Assembly (NCBI GenBank): GCA_030668565.1
Contig: DAOVFD010000067.1
Span: 1-5,589 of the forward strand
Origin: Microcaldota archaeon
GTDB lineage: Archaea > Micrarchaeota > Micrarchaeia > Anstonellales > Bilamarchaeaceae
Direction: 5' to 3'
Length of the DNA stretch: 5,589 nt
The notes beneath the pieces are model-generated. The model ran no database searches and was not told the DNA's origin. It was given only the letters and a program-made list of their open reading frames with translations. Position numbers and translations under genes: made by a program. Positions 1-5,589 of the stretch are shown piece by piece. The stretch's first letter is position 1. Each line of letters starts with the position of its first letter.

Positions 1-514
1 AAATCGCCCTTACCTTCTCAGCCAGAATCTCATTTTCGTCCATCGCAAAAATATCAAAAGTTGGCATGTCCCTATAAAGCGGTATAATAGATATTCTCTT
101 TGGAGGGAGGAGAACCCTGTCCCTGGAACTTATATTGAGCAGCAGTAAGGTTGTACTTTCCTTAGTTCCGATGTAAAGCGGACCCCTGAACAACAGGCGG
201 ATGTTCGTTTGATTCTGGAATCTTTTCAATTCTTTTATGCTTGCACCTATCCCAAGCAGGCCTATCGAATAGAGTAACTTCTGGGTCGTCTTTTTGATGT
301 CAATACGCTTTGTCATCGTAAAATCAAGGTCCTCACTGAATCTGTCAAGCTTGTAAACCTTGTAGAGGCAGGTTCCTCCTTTCAGAACGAGTTCCCGCCC
401 TACTAATCCATAGAGATTAAATAACAGCAGTTCCTGGAGATAGTCCTTTTCGCAGTTGAGTGGCGTAAGCCTCTTCATCCTGGCTATTTCCTCGAGTTCA
501 GCCCTGCTTATCAT
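1..514 (-). CDS. AbiEii/AbiGii-family nucleotidyltransferase toxin, C-terminus cut by window edge
   Basis: This is the probable toxin half of an AbiE (type IV-like) toxin-antitoxin system. Characterised family members are cytoplasmic nucleotidyltransferases that act on tRNA or other RNA. The frame is open for 171 codons from the ATG at 514 to the window edge. It shows the family's nucleotidyltransferase signature: KGGTCLYK (residues 45-52), then RFSEDLDF (58-65), whose two Asp residues (62, 64) are the expected metal ligands. Near the edge, EILAEKVRAI (162-171) contains the conserved Lys region. Family members are usually about 250-300 residues, so roughly the last third lies outside. The start is set by an ATGA overlap with the upstream antitoxin stop and by a strong SD (AAGGAGGA, minus strand 528-521) six bases before the ATG. 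The substrate here is unknown. Family assignment is confident; toxicity is inferred. Confidence 0.9.
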   Translation of the reverse strand, partial: MISRAELEEIARMKRLTPLNCEKDYLQELLLFNLYGLVGRELVLKGGTCLYKVYKLDRFSEDLDFTMTKRIDIKKTTQKLLYSIGLLGIGASIKELKRFQNQTNIRLLFRGPLYIGTKESTTLLLLNISSRDRVLLPPKRISIIPLYRDMPTFDIFAMDENEILAEKVRAI

Positions 515-1107
515 CGGATATCCTCCTTGATTTCTTTTACTACCCTGCCCAGCCCAAGCTTCTTGAGGTAGGCATAAAGTTTTCTGATGTTCAGTTCCTT
601 CCTTTGATTTTTTATTATATCGACAGCTTCCGAAAAGGTTATTCTTTTTAGGTAGAGTGCATCGGCAAGAGCCTTTTCTTTATCTGCCATGAATAGTTCA
701 AAATCACCATAGCGCACCTTTTCAAAACCGAAAAAGAATTCTTTTTTTATCCTTACGAACTCTAGGGTAGCATTGGCAAAATCCATTCTCCTGTTTTTTT
801 TTGCTCTGGTAGTTATAATCGTGATAATACGGGGCAGCTGTTCGGTCATGTTGTGATATCGAATTGCGGCCCAGCCTGAGATATAGCATGGCCAGATTAT
901 GTGCGAGGAAACCAGGAGAGGGTCCCAATGGGTGGTATACCTATTTCTTTCCAACTCGAAAATGAGCCCCGCCTTCTTCAATCTGTGGACTACGAGTTTC
1001 GCATACTCCCTGCTTTTGGATATCACGTCTGCTACCGTCTTTACGCCGAATACCGGATATTTTTTCAATTCCTGCAGCAATTTTATACGATTAACCATAG
1101 TTATCAT
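511..1107 (-). CDS. AbiEi-like antitoxin (winged-helix transcriptional regulator)
   Basis: This is the probable antitoxin and autorepressor of the AbiE pair. Known AbiEi proteins bind inverted repeats in their own promoter through an N-terminal winged helix, while the C-terminal domain counteracts the toxin. The 198-residue protein has the expected order: winged helix at about residues 4-60 (VKTVADVISKSREYAK recognition region, then LKKAGLI and the wing to RYTTH), the family hallmark YISGWAAIRYHNMTEQLP (75-92) followed by the ITIITT strand, and MADKEKALADALYL (140-153), matching the usual PEKALLDxLyL motif. It overlaps the AbiEii-like gene by four bases (ATGA). There are two candidate starts: the ATG at 1107, and an ATG three codons in at 1098 (MVNRI). 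The second places the TATA-like box 28 bases upstream and may be the true leaderless start. Family assignment is strong; the start is uncertain. Confidence 0.88.
   Translation of the reverse strand: MITMVNRIKLLQELKKYPVFGVKTVADVISKSREYAKLVVHRLKKAGLIFELERNRYTTHWDPLLVSSHIIWPCYISGWAAIRYHNMTEQLPRIITIITTRAKKNRRMDFANATLEFVRIKKEFFFGFEKVRYGDFELFMADKEKALADALYLKRITFSEAVDIIKNQRKELNIRKLYAYLKKLGLGRVVKEIKEDIR
521..528 (-). promoter_or_regulatory. Shine-Dalgarno of the AbiEii-like gene
   Basis: AAGGAGGA on the minus strand lies six bases before the ATG at 514, inside the last codons of the antitoxin gene. It fixes the toxin start and indicates translation from a shared transcript. Confidence 0.75.
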
Positions 1108-1118
1108 TTTAGATAACC

Positions 1119-1134
1119 AAGGTTTATTAACCTT
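1119..1134. promoter_or_regulatory. Perfect inverted repeat, candidate AbiEi operator and minus-strand TATA box
   Basis: AAGGTT-TATT-AACCTT is a perfect 6+6 inverted repeat 12 bases upstream of the first antitoxin ATG. On the minus strand its centre reads TTAATAAA (1130-1123), a plausible archaeal TATA box centred about 28 bases before the ATG at 1098. A repressor bound here would cover the promoter, as AbiEi proteins are known to do at inverted repeats. Role inferred from position and symmetry. Confidence 0.45.
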
Positions 1135-1221
1135 TCGTTAAACCTCCAGAGAAAAAAGTGGAGCATACAGAACACTATGTAAAATGCGTTGTTAGCCAAA
1201 TACCTTACGATTTGTTTGTTC

Positions 1222-1231
1222 TTTATAAATA
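1222..1231 (+). promoter_or_regulatory. Archaeal TATA box of the regulator-lipoprotein operon
   Basis: TTTATAAATA is centred about 26 bases before the ATG at 1252, with no SD in between. This is the spacing expected for transcription starting at or next to the start codon. It favours the ATG at 1252 over the in-frame TTG at 1189, which lies upstream of the promoter. Confidence 0.65.
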
Positions 1232-1251
1232 TAATATATTCTAATTTATTC

Positions 1252-1917
1252 ATGGAAAGAGGAATTGAAGATGCAGTCGTGATGGACAGGAAAACGTTCA
1301 AATCACTTACTTCAGAAACCAGGACCGAGATACTGAAATTACTGAAGAAAAGAAACCATACTCTTTCGGAAATTGCTGAAAAATTAAAGATTTCAAAAAC
1401 AACTGTGAAGGAGCATATTGAAATATTGATCGAAGGCAGACTTATAGAGCAGGTTCCTTCAACAAACAAATGGAAATATTATACTCTTACCAGGGATGGA
1501 AAGAAACTTGTAGGCGAGGAAGGACCGAAAAGGGTGGTCATAACGCTTGCAACGTTTGTAATCGGATTCCTGCTTTCTGTTTATGGATTTGCTGGATTTA
1601 TCTCTCCGCTTGGTGAGCAGACGATGGTGGCAGCCGATGTGGAAACGTTTGAAGATACTGCTGGCGGTGAAAGAACATTCGAGGCTGAAAAAGCAACGGC
1701 TCCCATGGCGGTCGGGGAAGAGGCGTATGATGCCGGGAATGATATAGAAACCACTTCAGCTCCACCACCGGAAGAAGTCGAGGAGGGAGAAATCGCGGAA
1801 GTAGGTTATGGCTATGCTGATTATATGCCATTAGTGCTTGGGATAGCCGGAGTTGCCATAATGGGAATGGCTTTGCTGATGTTCGTAAGGGGCAGGAAAA
1901 AGAGGTCGGTTATATGA
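1252..1917 (+). CDS. Membrane-anchored ArsR-like winged-helix regulator with two transmembrane helices
   Basis: This 221-residue protein appears to be a one-component transcription regulator tethered to the membrane. Residues 11-87 form a winged helix-turn-helix: FKSLTSETRTEILKLL (16-31), helix-turn-helix LSEIAEKLKISKTTVKEHIE (38-57), and a KWKYYTLTRDGKKL wing (73-86), a common archaeal pattern. A first hydrophobic segment spans about 95-117. The next 74 residues (118-191) hold about 20 Asp/Glu against two basic residues and a PPP turn (171-173). A second hydrophobic segment (192-212) is followed by RGRKKR. The positive-inside rule puts the DNA-binding head and C-terminus in the cytoplasm and the acidic loop outside. 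The ATG at 1252 is chosen from the TATA spacing and because the domain begins just after it; 1282 is an alternative. The stop overlaps the next gene by ATGA. DNA targets and signal are unknown. Confidence 0.85.
   Translation: MERGIEDAVVMDRKTFKSLTSETRTEILKLLKKRNHTLSEIAEKLKISKTTVKEHIEILIEGRLIEQVPSTNKWKYYTLTRDGKKLVGEEGPKRVVITLATFVIGFLLSVYGFAGFISPLGEQTMVAADVETFEDTAGGERTFEAEKATAPMAVGEEAYDAGNDIETTSAPPPEEVEEGEIAEVGYGYADYMPLVLGIAGVAIMGMALLMFVRGRKKRSVI
1902..1906 (+). promoter_or_regulatory. Shine-Dalgarno of the DUF3160 lipoprotein
   Basis: GAGGT lies seven bases before the ATG at 1914, inside the final codons of the regulator gene. It supports that start and coupled translation of the two proteins. 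Confidence 0.7.
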
Positions 1918-4370
1918 AAAAAATAATCATCGGAGTTTTGTTGTTTGGAATGCTTCTTGCTATGGGATGCATAGAATGGCCAAGGCCACCCGTTTCACAA
2001 TGTACAATGGAGGCGAAACTTTGTCCTGATGGAAGCTATGTTGGAAGGGTTCCTCCTGATTGTGAGTTTGAAGCATGTCCTGAAACAAAATACTGCGATG
2101 CGACTACTCCATGCCCGGGAGGATACGAATGCTACTCATTTGAGGATGAGGATGCTCCAATCTGTTATATCGGTGCAGACCCGTGTGAAAGATGTTCTTC
2201 AGGAATGTGCAACATTGCAGAATCATATCCGATGCAGGTATTTTGTATAGAGGAGGAAGAGCCAATCTGCGTTGATATGTGTGGGGATGGAATTTGCCAG
2301 GAAATTGTTTGCATGGCAGTGGGCTGCCCATGTGCTGAAACACCTGAAAACTGTCCTCAGGATTGTGCAACTTACGAAGCCGTCAATTTTACAGGGGCTA
2401 CCTTCCCGACAGAGGATATTGTTGTTCTGGATTACGCGACAGGAGATATTGATGACCTTGTAAGGGAAAACGGATTCGTGATTGTTCGCACTTACGAAGA
2501 CGATATGGCCGAAGTTTATTATGATTTAAGTGATTCCGGACAACCGATACTTGTAACCACTGATTCAACTCTCCATGCATACCATGTTCTTTTTGATGAA
2601 GCGTTGATGACTGTTGAGGAACTGGAATTCTATCCCGAACTCAAGGATATAACGAGCTCGCTTTTTGAAAAGGCAAAAGAAAGATACAATACTGAAAGCG
2701 GGGATTTGAAAGAAGCTGCAAAACTTGAAGCCGCTTATTTCGGAGTTGCACTGACCCTTCTTGGAGAGGAACCGGATGCACCCGAGGAGATTTCAAACCT
2801 TATAGACAGCGAGATTGAAAAGATAGAGGCAAAAGAGGGTTTCCAGGATTCTTCTATTTTCCATTACAAGGAGGATTACAGCCAGTACCAGCCAAGAGGG
2901 CACTATACAAAGAGCGAGACCTTGAAAAAGTACTTCAAGGGAATGATGTGGTACGGCAGGCTTACCTTCCTGCAGAACGAGGGCATAGTTAACGAGCATG
3001 AAACAGATATACAGACAAAAGCGGCATTTTTGATAGCAAAGGACATGGAGGATACCGGTTCGTTTGAAACATGGGAAAAGATATATGAAATAACTTCTTA
3101 TCTTATTGGATATTCCGATGATATCACCCCATTACAGTACAAGGAAATACTGGATGATAACAATGTTGAAACAGATGAAGATATGCTTGCAAAATACGAT
3201 GTCCTCAGAGCTGCCCTTGCACAGCTTGAAAAACCAGCTATTTATTCAGGTATTATGCCGCCTGATGACCCGCAATACGCCGGTGATTTGACAGCATGTA
3301 TGGTTGAGCCAGGTGATACAAAAGAGGGTGCATACGAGGAATGTATGAACGCAAGCATTGGCATGAGATTTATGGGACAGAGATTTACAATCGATGCACT
3401 TACGATGGAAAATCTTACTTTGCTTGATTATACCGGAAGCGATGAGCCGTTTACGATGTGTGTTACCCAGCTCGGACCTAAAAGATGTTTTGCCCGCGGA
3501 TTGGATGTTGCAGCTTCACTTGGTTCGGATACCGCTTCCCGGATGCTTGTTGATGTCGGGGATACCGAATATGAAGGATATGACGGGTATGCTGTCGGTG
3601 TAAGAAGCCAGATGGGGGATTATCTTTCTGAGCATAAAGAGGAGAATATCTATACTTACTGGCTTTATACACTTGAATCTATCTCTGAAAATAACAGCAT
3701 TGAGGGAATATCTTTTACTTCCGGCGAAGCATGGAACAAGAAGATGCTCAGGACCTCACTTGCTTCGTGGTCAGAGCTTAAACATGATACTATATTGTAT
3801 GTAAAGCAGCCTTACAGCATGTTTGTTACGAGTGCCCCTATCCTGCCTCAAGAACCTTCAGATGTCGGCTATGTTGAACCCTACCCTGAACTTTACTCAA
3901 GGCTTGCAACACTCTCAGGGCGGACAAGGGAAATTTTTGGAAGTTATAACTGGGATTCTGAAAATATGAGCAGAATACTTGAGAGGATGGATTATATGGA
4001 GAACGTTTCGCTTGAACTGGTTGAGATTTCGAATAAAGAGGTAAACGGAGAATCTCTTAGTGAGGATGATGTGGATTTCATAAACGGTTTTGGTTCCAAG
4101 ATAGATTATATAACCGGGGACGAGCATTCAACAACCATCATGGTTGCGGATGTTTTCACAGAGTCAAACACCAAGCAGGTTGTTGAGGAAGGCGTGGGAT
4201 ACGTTGACAAGGTTTATGCATTGTGCAGCTATGGAGGTCAGGAATTCATAGCAATAGGTCCTGCGTTTACTTACTACGAGTTCAAGGTTCCAATGGATGA
4301 AAGACTTACTGATGAAGCATGGAAAAGGATGCTTGAAGAGGATGATGCACCGGAAGAATTCCTTGGCTGA
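1914..4370 (+). CDS. Cys-rich DUF3160-domain surface lipoprotein
   Basis: A secreted, probably lipid-anchored 818-residue protein of unknown function. The N-terminus is a signal sequence: KK, a hydrophobic run, then LLAMGC with Cys19 as likely lipidation site, though the lipobox is not perfect. Residues 30-151 hold 20 cysteines in small modules: CTMEAKLCPDGSYVGR...CEFEAC (30-55), CPGGYECY...C (67-84), CERCSSGMC (91-99), and CGDGIC...CPCAETPENCPQDC (123-151). These are probably disulfide-bonded. From about residue 155 to the end is a DUF3160 domain, recognised by the start LVRENGFVIV (182-191), LVTTDSTLHAYH (213-224), and the C-terminal YYEF (787-790) and RLTDEAW (797-803) motifs. The rest has only five cysteines. 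Translation is coupled to the upstream membrane regulator (ATGA overlap, SD GAGGT), so the two are likely co-expressed and may interact at the cell surface. No catalytic residues are established for DUF3160, so I assign no activity. Confidence 0.92.
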   Translation: MKKIIIGVLLFGMLLAMGCIEWPRPPVSQCTMEAKLCPDGSYVGRVPPDCEFEACPETKYCDATTPCPGGYECYSFEDEDAPICYIGADPCERCSSGMCNIAESYPMQVFCIEEEEPICVDMCGDGICQEIVCMAVGCPCAETPENCPQDCATYEAVNFTGATFPTEDIVVLDYATGDIDDLVRENGFVIVRTYEDDMAEVYYDLSDSGQPILVTTDSTLHAYHVLFDEALMTVEELEFYPELKDITSSLFEKAKERYNTESGDLKEAAKLEAAYFGVALTLLGEEPDAPEEISNLIDSEIEKIEAKEGFQDSSIFHYKEDYSQYQPRGHYTKSETLKKYFKGMMWYGRLTFLQNEGIVNEHETDIQTKAAFLIAKDMEDTGSFETWEKIYEITSYLIGYSDDITPLQYKEILDDNNVETDEDMLAKYDVLRAALAQLEKPAIYSGIMPPDDPQYAGDLTACMVEPGDTKEGAYEECMNASIGMRFMGQRFTIDALTMENLTLLDYTGSDEPFTMCVTQLGPKRCFARGLDVAASLGSDTASRMLVDVGDTEYEGYDGYAVGVRSQMGDYLSEHKEENIYTYWLYTLESISENNSIEGISFTSGEAWNKKMLRTSLASWSELKHDTILYVKQPYSMFVTSAPILPQEPSDVGYVEPYPELYSRLATLSGRTREIFGSYNWDSENMSRILERMDYMENVSLELVEISNKEVNGESLSEDDVDFINGFGSKIDYITGDEHSTTIMVADVFTESNTKQVVEEGVGYVDKVYALCSYGGQEFIAIGPAFTYYEFKVPMDERLTDEAWKRMLEEDDAPEEFLG

Positions 4371-4391
4371 CTTGCACGTAAGAGCACCGGA

Positions 4392-4398
4392 TTTAAAA
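4392..4398 (+). promoter_or_regulatory. TATA box of the doc-like operon
   Basis: TTTAAAA is centred 26 bases before the ATG at 4421 in the 50-base gap after the lipoprotein stop, with no SD before the ATG. This suggests the toxin gene has its own promoter and a leaderless transcript. Confidence 0.55.
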
Positions 4399-4420
4399 GT
4401 GTTTCTTCAGAACTTATTCT

Positions 4421-4789
4421 ATGATAATTCCAAGTGAAGACGAGATAATACTCATAAATAAAAAACTTGGTCATAGTGTTGCAAACGTTGGCAATATTAA
4501 ATTCTTAATTTCGAGATTAAAATCATTACGTTTGGTCGAAGATGAAAGAAGAAACATGGCAAAAGCTGCTGCGAGCGTCTGGTTCAATATAATCTCTTTG
4601 CATCCATTTTCCGACGGAAATAAAAGAACGGCAGCAGAAGCGATGAAGTATTTTCTGGCGTTGAACAATTATCGATTGGATATGCCACCCAATGGAATAG
4701 TCTATATGTCTCTGAAGGTTGCAAACGGAGACATTACCTTAAATGGTTTAGTTGATATCGTATATAATAAATTAGCAAAGGTGGAGTAA
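4421..4789 (+). CDS. Doc-type Fic-fold toxin (death-on-curing family)
   Basis: A 122-residue single-domain Fic/Doc protein, close to the roughly 126 residues of phage P1 Doc. The active-site loop HPFSDGNKRTA (61-71) follows the helix ASVWFNIISL. Lys68 sits where AMP-transferring Fic enzymes have Gly (HPFxxGNGR), and the second Arg of the Fic motif is absent. This is the Doc-like form; P1 Doc phosphorylates elongation factor EF-Tu. The likely role is therefore a cytoplasmic toxin that blocks translation; an archaeal elongation factor as target is my inference. I see no (S/T)xxxE(G/N) self-inhibition motif within the protein, so a separate antitoxin is expected. None fits in the 50 bases upstream. 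The stop overlaps a 46-residue ORF (TAATG). The start is set by the TATA box 26 bases upstream. Confidence 0.9.
   Translation: MIIPSEDEIILINKKLGHSVANVGNIKFLISRLKSLRLVEDERRNMAKAAASVWFNIISLHPFSDGNKRTAAEAMKYFLALNNYRLDMPPNGIVYMSLKVANGDITLNGLVDIVYNKLAKVE
4779..4783 (+). promoter_or_regulatory. Shine-Dalgarno of the 46-residue ORF
   Basis: AGGTG lies five bases before the ATG at 4789, inside the end of the doc-like gene. It matches the archaeal anti-SD complement (GGAGGTGA) and supports real translation of the small ORF. Confidence 0.55.
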
Positions 4790-4929
4790 TGGAATATCTC
4801 AAAAGATACAAATTACATAAAGACGGAACAGTCGAAGAACTGAAAGTGCCAAAATCAGAAGTTGTAAAGCTAATTATGAGATTGCTGCGTAAAGATCGGG
4901 AGATGCTTGATATACTTGCAAAACTTTGA
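4789..4929 (+). CDS. 46-residue protein coupled to doc, candidate antitoxin
   Basis: A short ORF that begins on the last base of the doc-like stop codon (TAATG) and ends at the TGA at 4927-4929. It has an SD (AGGTG) five bases upstream. The protein begins MEYLKRYKLHKDGTVEELKV, with a likely beta-strand/turn (residues 3-19), then a predicted amphipathic helix from PKSEVVKLIMRLLRKDREML to the end. It is rich in Lys, Arg and Glu, with no membrane segment or cysteine. I do not recognise a family. Its position makes it the best antitoxin candidate for the Doc-like toxin, although phd normally precedes doc and Phd is longer (about 73 residues). I see no (S/T)xxxE(G/N) Fic-inhibitory motif. Coding status is fairly likely; antitoxin function is inference. 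Confidence 0.65.
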   Translation: MEYLKRYKLHKDGTVEELKVPKSEVVKLIMRLLRKDREMLDILAKL

Positions 4930-4938
4930 TTTACAATT

Positions 4939-4954
4939 CCTTTTATTCTTTTTC
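4939..4954 (+). terminator. T-rich tract, possible archaeal terminator of the doc operon
   Basis: Two T runs (TTTT and TTTTT) with interrupting bases follow the small ORF by ten bases. Archaeal RNA polymerase terminates at such T tracts without needing a hairpin. The same stretch also carries the TATA-like element of the next gene, so the call is tentative. Confidence 0.3.
4941..4947 (+). promoter_or_regulatory. Weak TATA-like element before the tRNA thiolation gene
   Basis: TTTTATT is centred about 26-27 bases before the ATG at 4971, with no SD near the start. The position fits a leaderless promoter, but the match to a TATA box is weak. Confidence 0.3.
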
Positions 4955-4970
4955 CCACTAATCTTCTTTG

Positions 4971-5558
4971 ATGGTTAAGAAGCGAACATGTGAAACAGAT
5001 TTAGGCATAGATACAAATCTGAACAAGAAATGCTCAAGTTGCAGTGGTAATGCTGTGATTTACCTTTCATATGCAAACAAATACATGTGCAGGAGGCATT
5101 TCAACAGGCATGTTGAGAAGCGTTTTCTTGATGCTATCCGTGAGTTCAGGATGATTAGGAAAGGTGATGTTGTTGCGCTTGGTTTATCAGGAGGAAAAGA
5201 CAGCACAACTCTGTTATACATGCTTCACAAGCTTAAATCAAAACTGCCATTCAAATTAATTGCAATTACGATTGATCTGGGAATAAGATGCGATTATAAT
5301 ACCAGAATATTGGAGATTGCGGGAAGCGAGTGTAAGAAATTGAAGATTCCGCACCATGTTTTTGCCTTGAAGGAAGATATAGGCTATACGCTTGACGAGC
5401 TTGTTGAAAAAACCAAAACAAAAAATCCATGCAGCGAATGCGGGGTTGTAAAACGTTATTTGTTGAATAAACATGCGAAAGAACTTGGGGTGGACAAGCT
5501 TGCAATAGCCCATACACTGAATGATACTGCACAAACCGTATTGATGAATATTCTGTGA
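4971..5558 (+). CDS. TIGR00269/Ncs6-TtcA-family tRNA 2-thiolation protein, interrupted by an in-frame TGA
   Basis: A PP-loop ATPase of the group that activates tRNA uridine or cytidine with ATP and inserts sulfur. The 195 residues before the stop show an N-terminal zinc-ribbon half-site CSSC (21-24) paired with CRRHF (40-44), the ATP-binding P-loop SGGKDS (73-78), an ITIDLGI strand (99-105), the CSEC pair (154-157, catalytic Cys and/or Fe-S ligands in the family), and AHTLNDTAQTVLMNIL (180-195). Family members run to about 300 residues, and the last motif is normally followed at once by an Arg-rich helix. Here a TGA replaces the next codon, while the same frame continues with NEPMRLLRYN to the window edge, as expected of the intact gene. 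The product as written lacks about a third and is probably inactive. The ATG at 4971 is preferred over the in-frame TTG at 4968. Family assignment is strong; which modified base it serves is not settled by sequence. Confidence 0.85.
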   Translation: MVKKRTCETDLGIDTNLNKKCSSCSGNAVIYLSYANKYMCRRHFNRHVEKRFLDAIREFRMIRKGDVVALGLSGGKDSTTLLYMLHKLKSKLPFKLIAITIDLGIRCDYNTRILEIAGSECKKLKIPHHVFALKEDIGYTLDELVEKTKTKNPCSECGVVKRYLLNKHAKELGVDKLAIAHTLNDTAQTVLMNIL

Positions 5559-5589
5559 AATGAGCCGATGAGATTGCTAAGATACAATG
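5556..5589 (+). other. In-frame TGA and continuing family sequence of the tRNA thiolation gene
   Basis: The TGA at 5556-5558 falls where homologues usually carry Arg (LMN-x-L-R). A single C-to-T change from CGA would create it. The remaining codons stay open and encode NEPMRLLRYN, resembling the family's next helix. This is a nonsense mutation, an assembly error, or less likely a recoded stop. Confidence 0.6.

Noticed and set aside
794..802. Run of nine A residues on the antitoxin strand, containing an in-frame A-AAA-AAC slippery heptamer
   Set aside because: A -1 shift would give a short product ending at 722, but the unshifted frame gives a complete, well-matched AbiEi protein, and I see no supporting downstream structure.
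722..928. 68-codon minus-strand frame inside the antitoxin gene
   Set aside because: It is a shadow of the AbiEi coding sequence in another frame, with no start signal.
1163..1180. Imperfect CATA...TATG symmetry in the divergent gap
   Set aside because: Four-base arms around a long spacer are expected by chance in AT-rich DNA.
1189..1251. Upstream extension of the regulator from a TTG at 1189, adding a hydrophobic N-terminus
   Set aside because: It would place the TATA box inside the gene, uses a rare start, has no SD, and adds residues not typical of this winged-helix family.
1104..1469. 121-codon open frame on the minus strand
   Set aside because: It lies antisense across the regulator's winged-helix domain, has low-complexity Ser/Phe-rich content and no recognisable domain.
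5556..5558. TGA read as selenocysteine
   Set aside because: Homologues have Arg at this position, not Cys, and only 31 bases follow, so no SECIS element could be assessed.

Overview
The window looks archaeal. Four genes have AT-rich, TATA-like boxes centred about 26-28 bases before a candidate start codon and no Shine-Dalgarno (SD) sequence there, as expected for leaderless archaeal mRNAs. Downstream genes in the same transcripts do carry good SD sequences (GGAGG, GAGGT, AGGTG). The winged-helix regulator with its KWKYYTLT wing and the TIGR00269/Ncs6-type tRNA thiolation protein are also typical of archaea. The CGDGIC...CPQDC cysteine module in the large lipoprotein is often seen in small-genome (DPANN-type) archaea, but I cannot fix the lineage from this sequence.

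Layout. Positions 1-1107 (minus strand) hold an AbiE-type toxin-antitoxin pair: an AbiEi-like antitoxin followed, with an ATGA overlap, by an AbiEii-like nucleotidyltransferase toxin that runs off the left edge. A 144-base divergent intergenic region (1108-1251) carries promoters for both directions and a perfect 6+6 inverted repeat near the antitoxin start. Positions 1252-4370 (plus strand) hold a two-gene operon: a membrane-anchored winged-helix regulator with an acidic external loop, coupled by an ATGA overlap and an SD to an 818-residue cysteine-rich lipoprotein with a DUF3160 domain. Positions 4421-4929 hold a Doc-type Fic toxin coupled (TAATG) to a 46-residue ORF, which is the only visible antitoxin candidate. 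From 4971 a TIGR00269/Ncs6-like PP-loop tRNA 2-thiolation gene begins, but its frame is cut by a TGA at 5556-5558 inside a conserved segment. Recognisable family sequence continues in the same frame to the window end.

How it may work together. The two toxin modules are probably independent stability or defence units. The regulator and lipoprotein look like a surface-sensing pair: an external Cys-rich/DUF3160 protein, a transmembrane acidic loop, and a cytoplasmic DNA-binding head. That link is inferred from gene coupling and topology; no function is established for DUF3160. The DUF3160 pair and the small ORF beside doc are the most likely places for something undescribed. No stretch longer than 300 bases lacks a gene.
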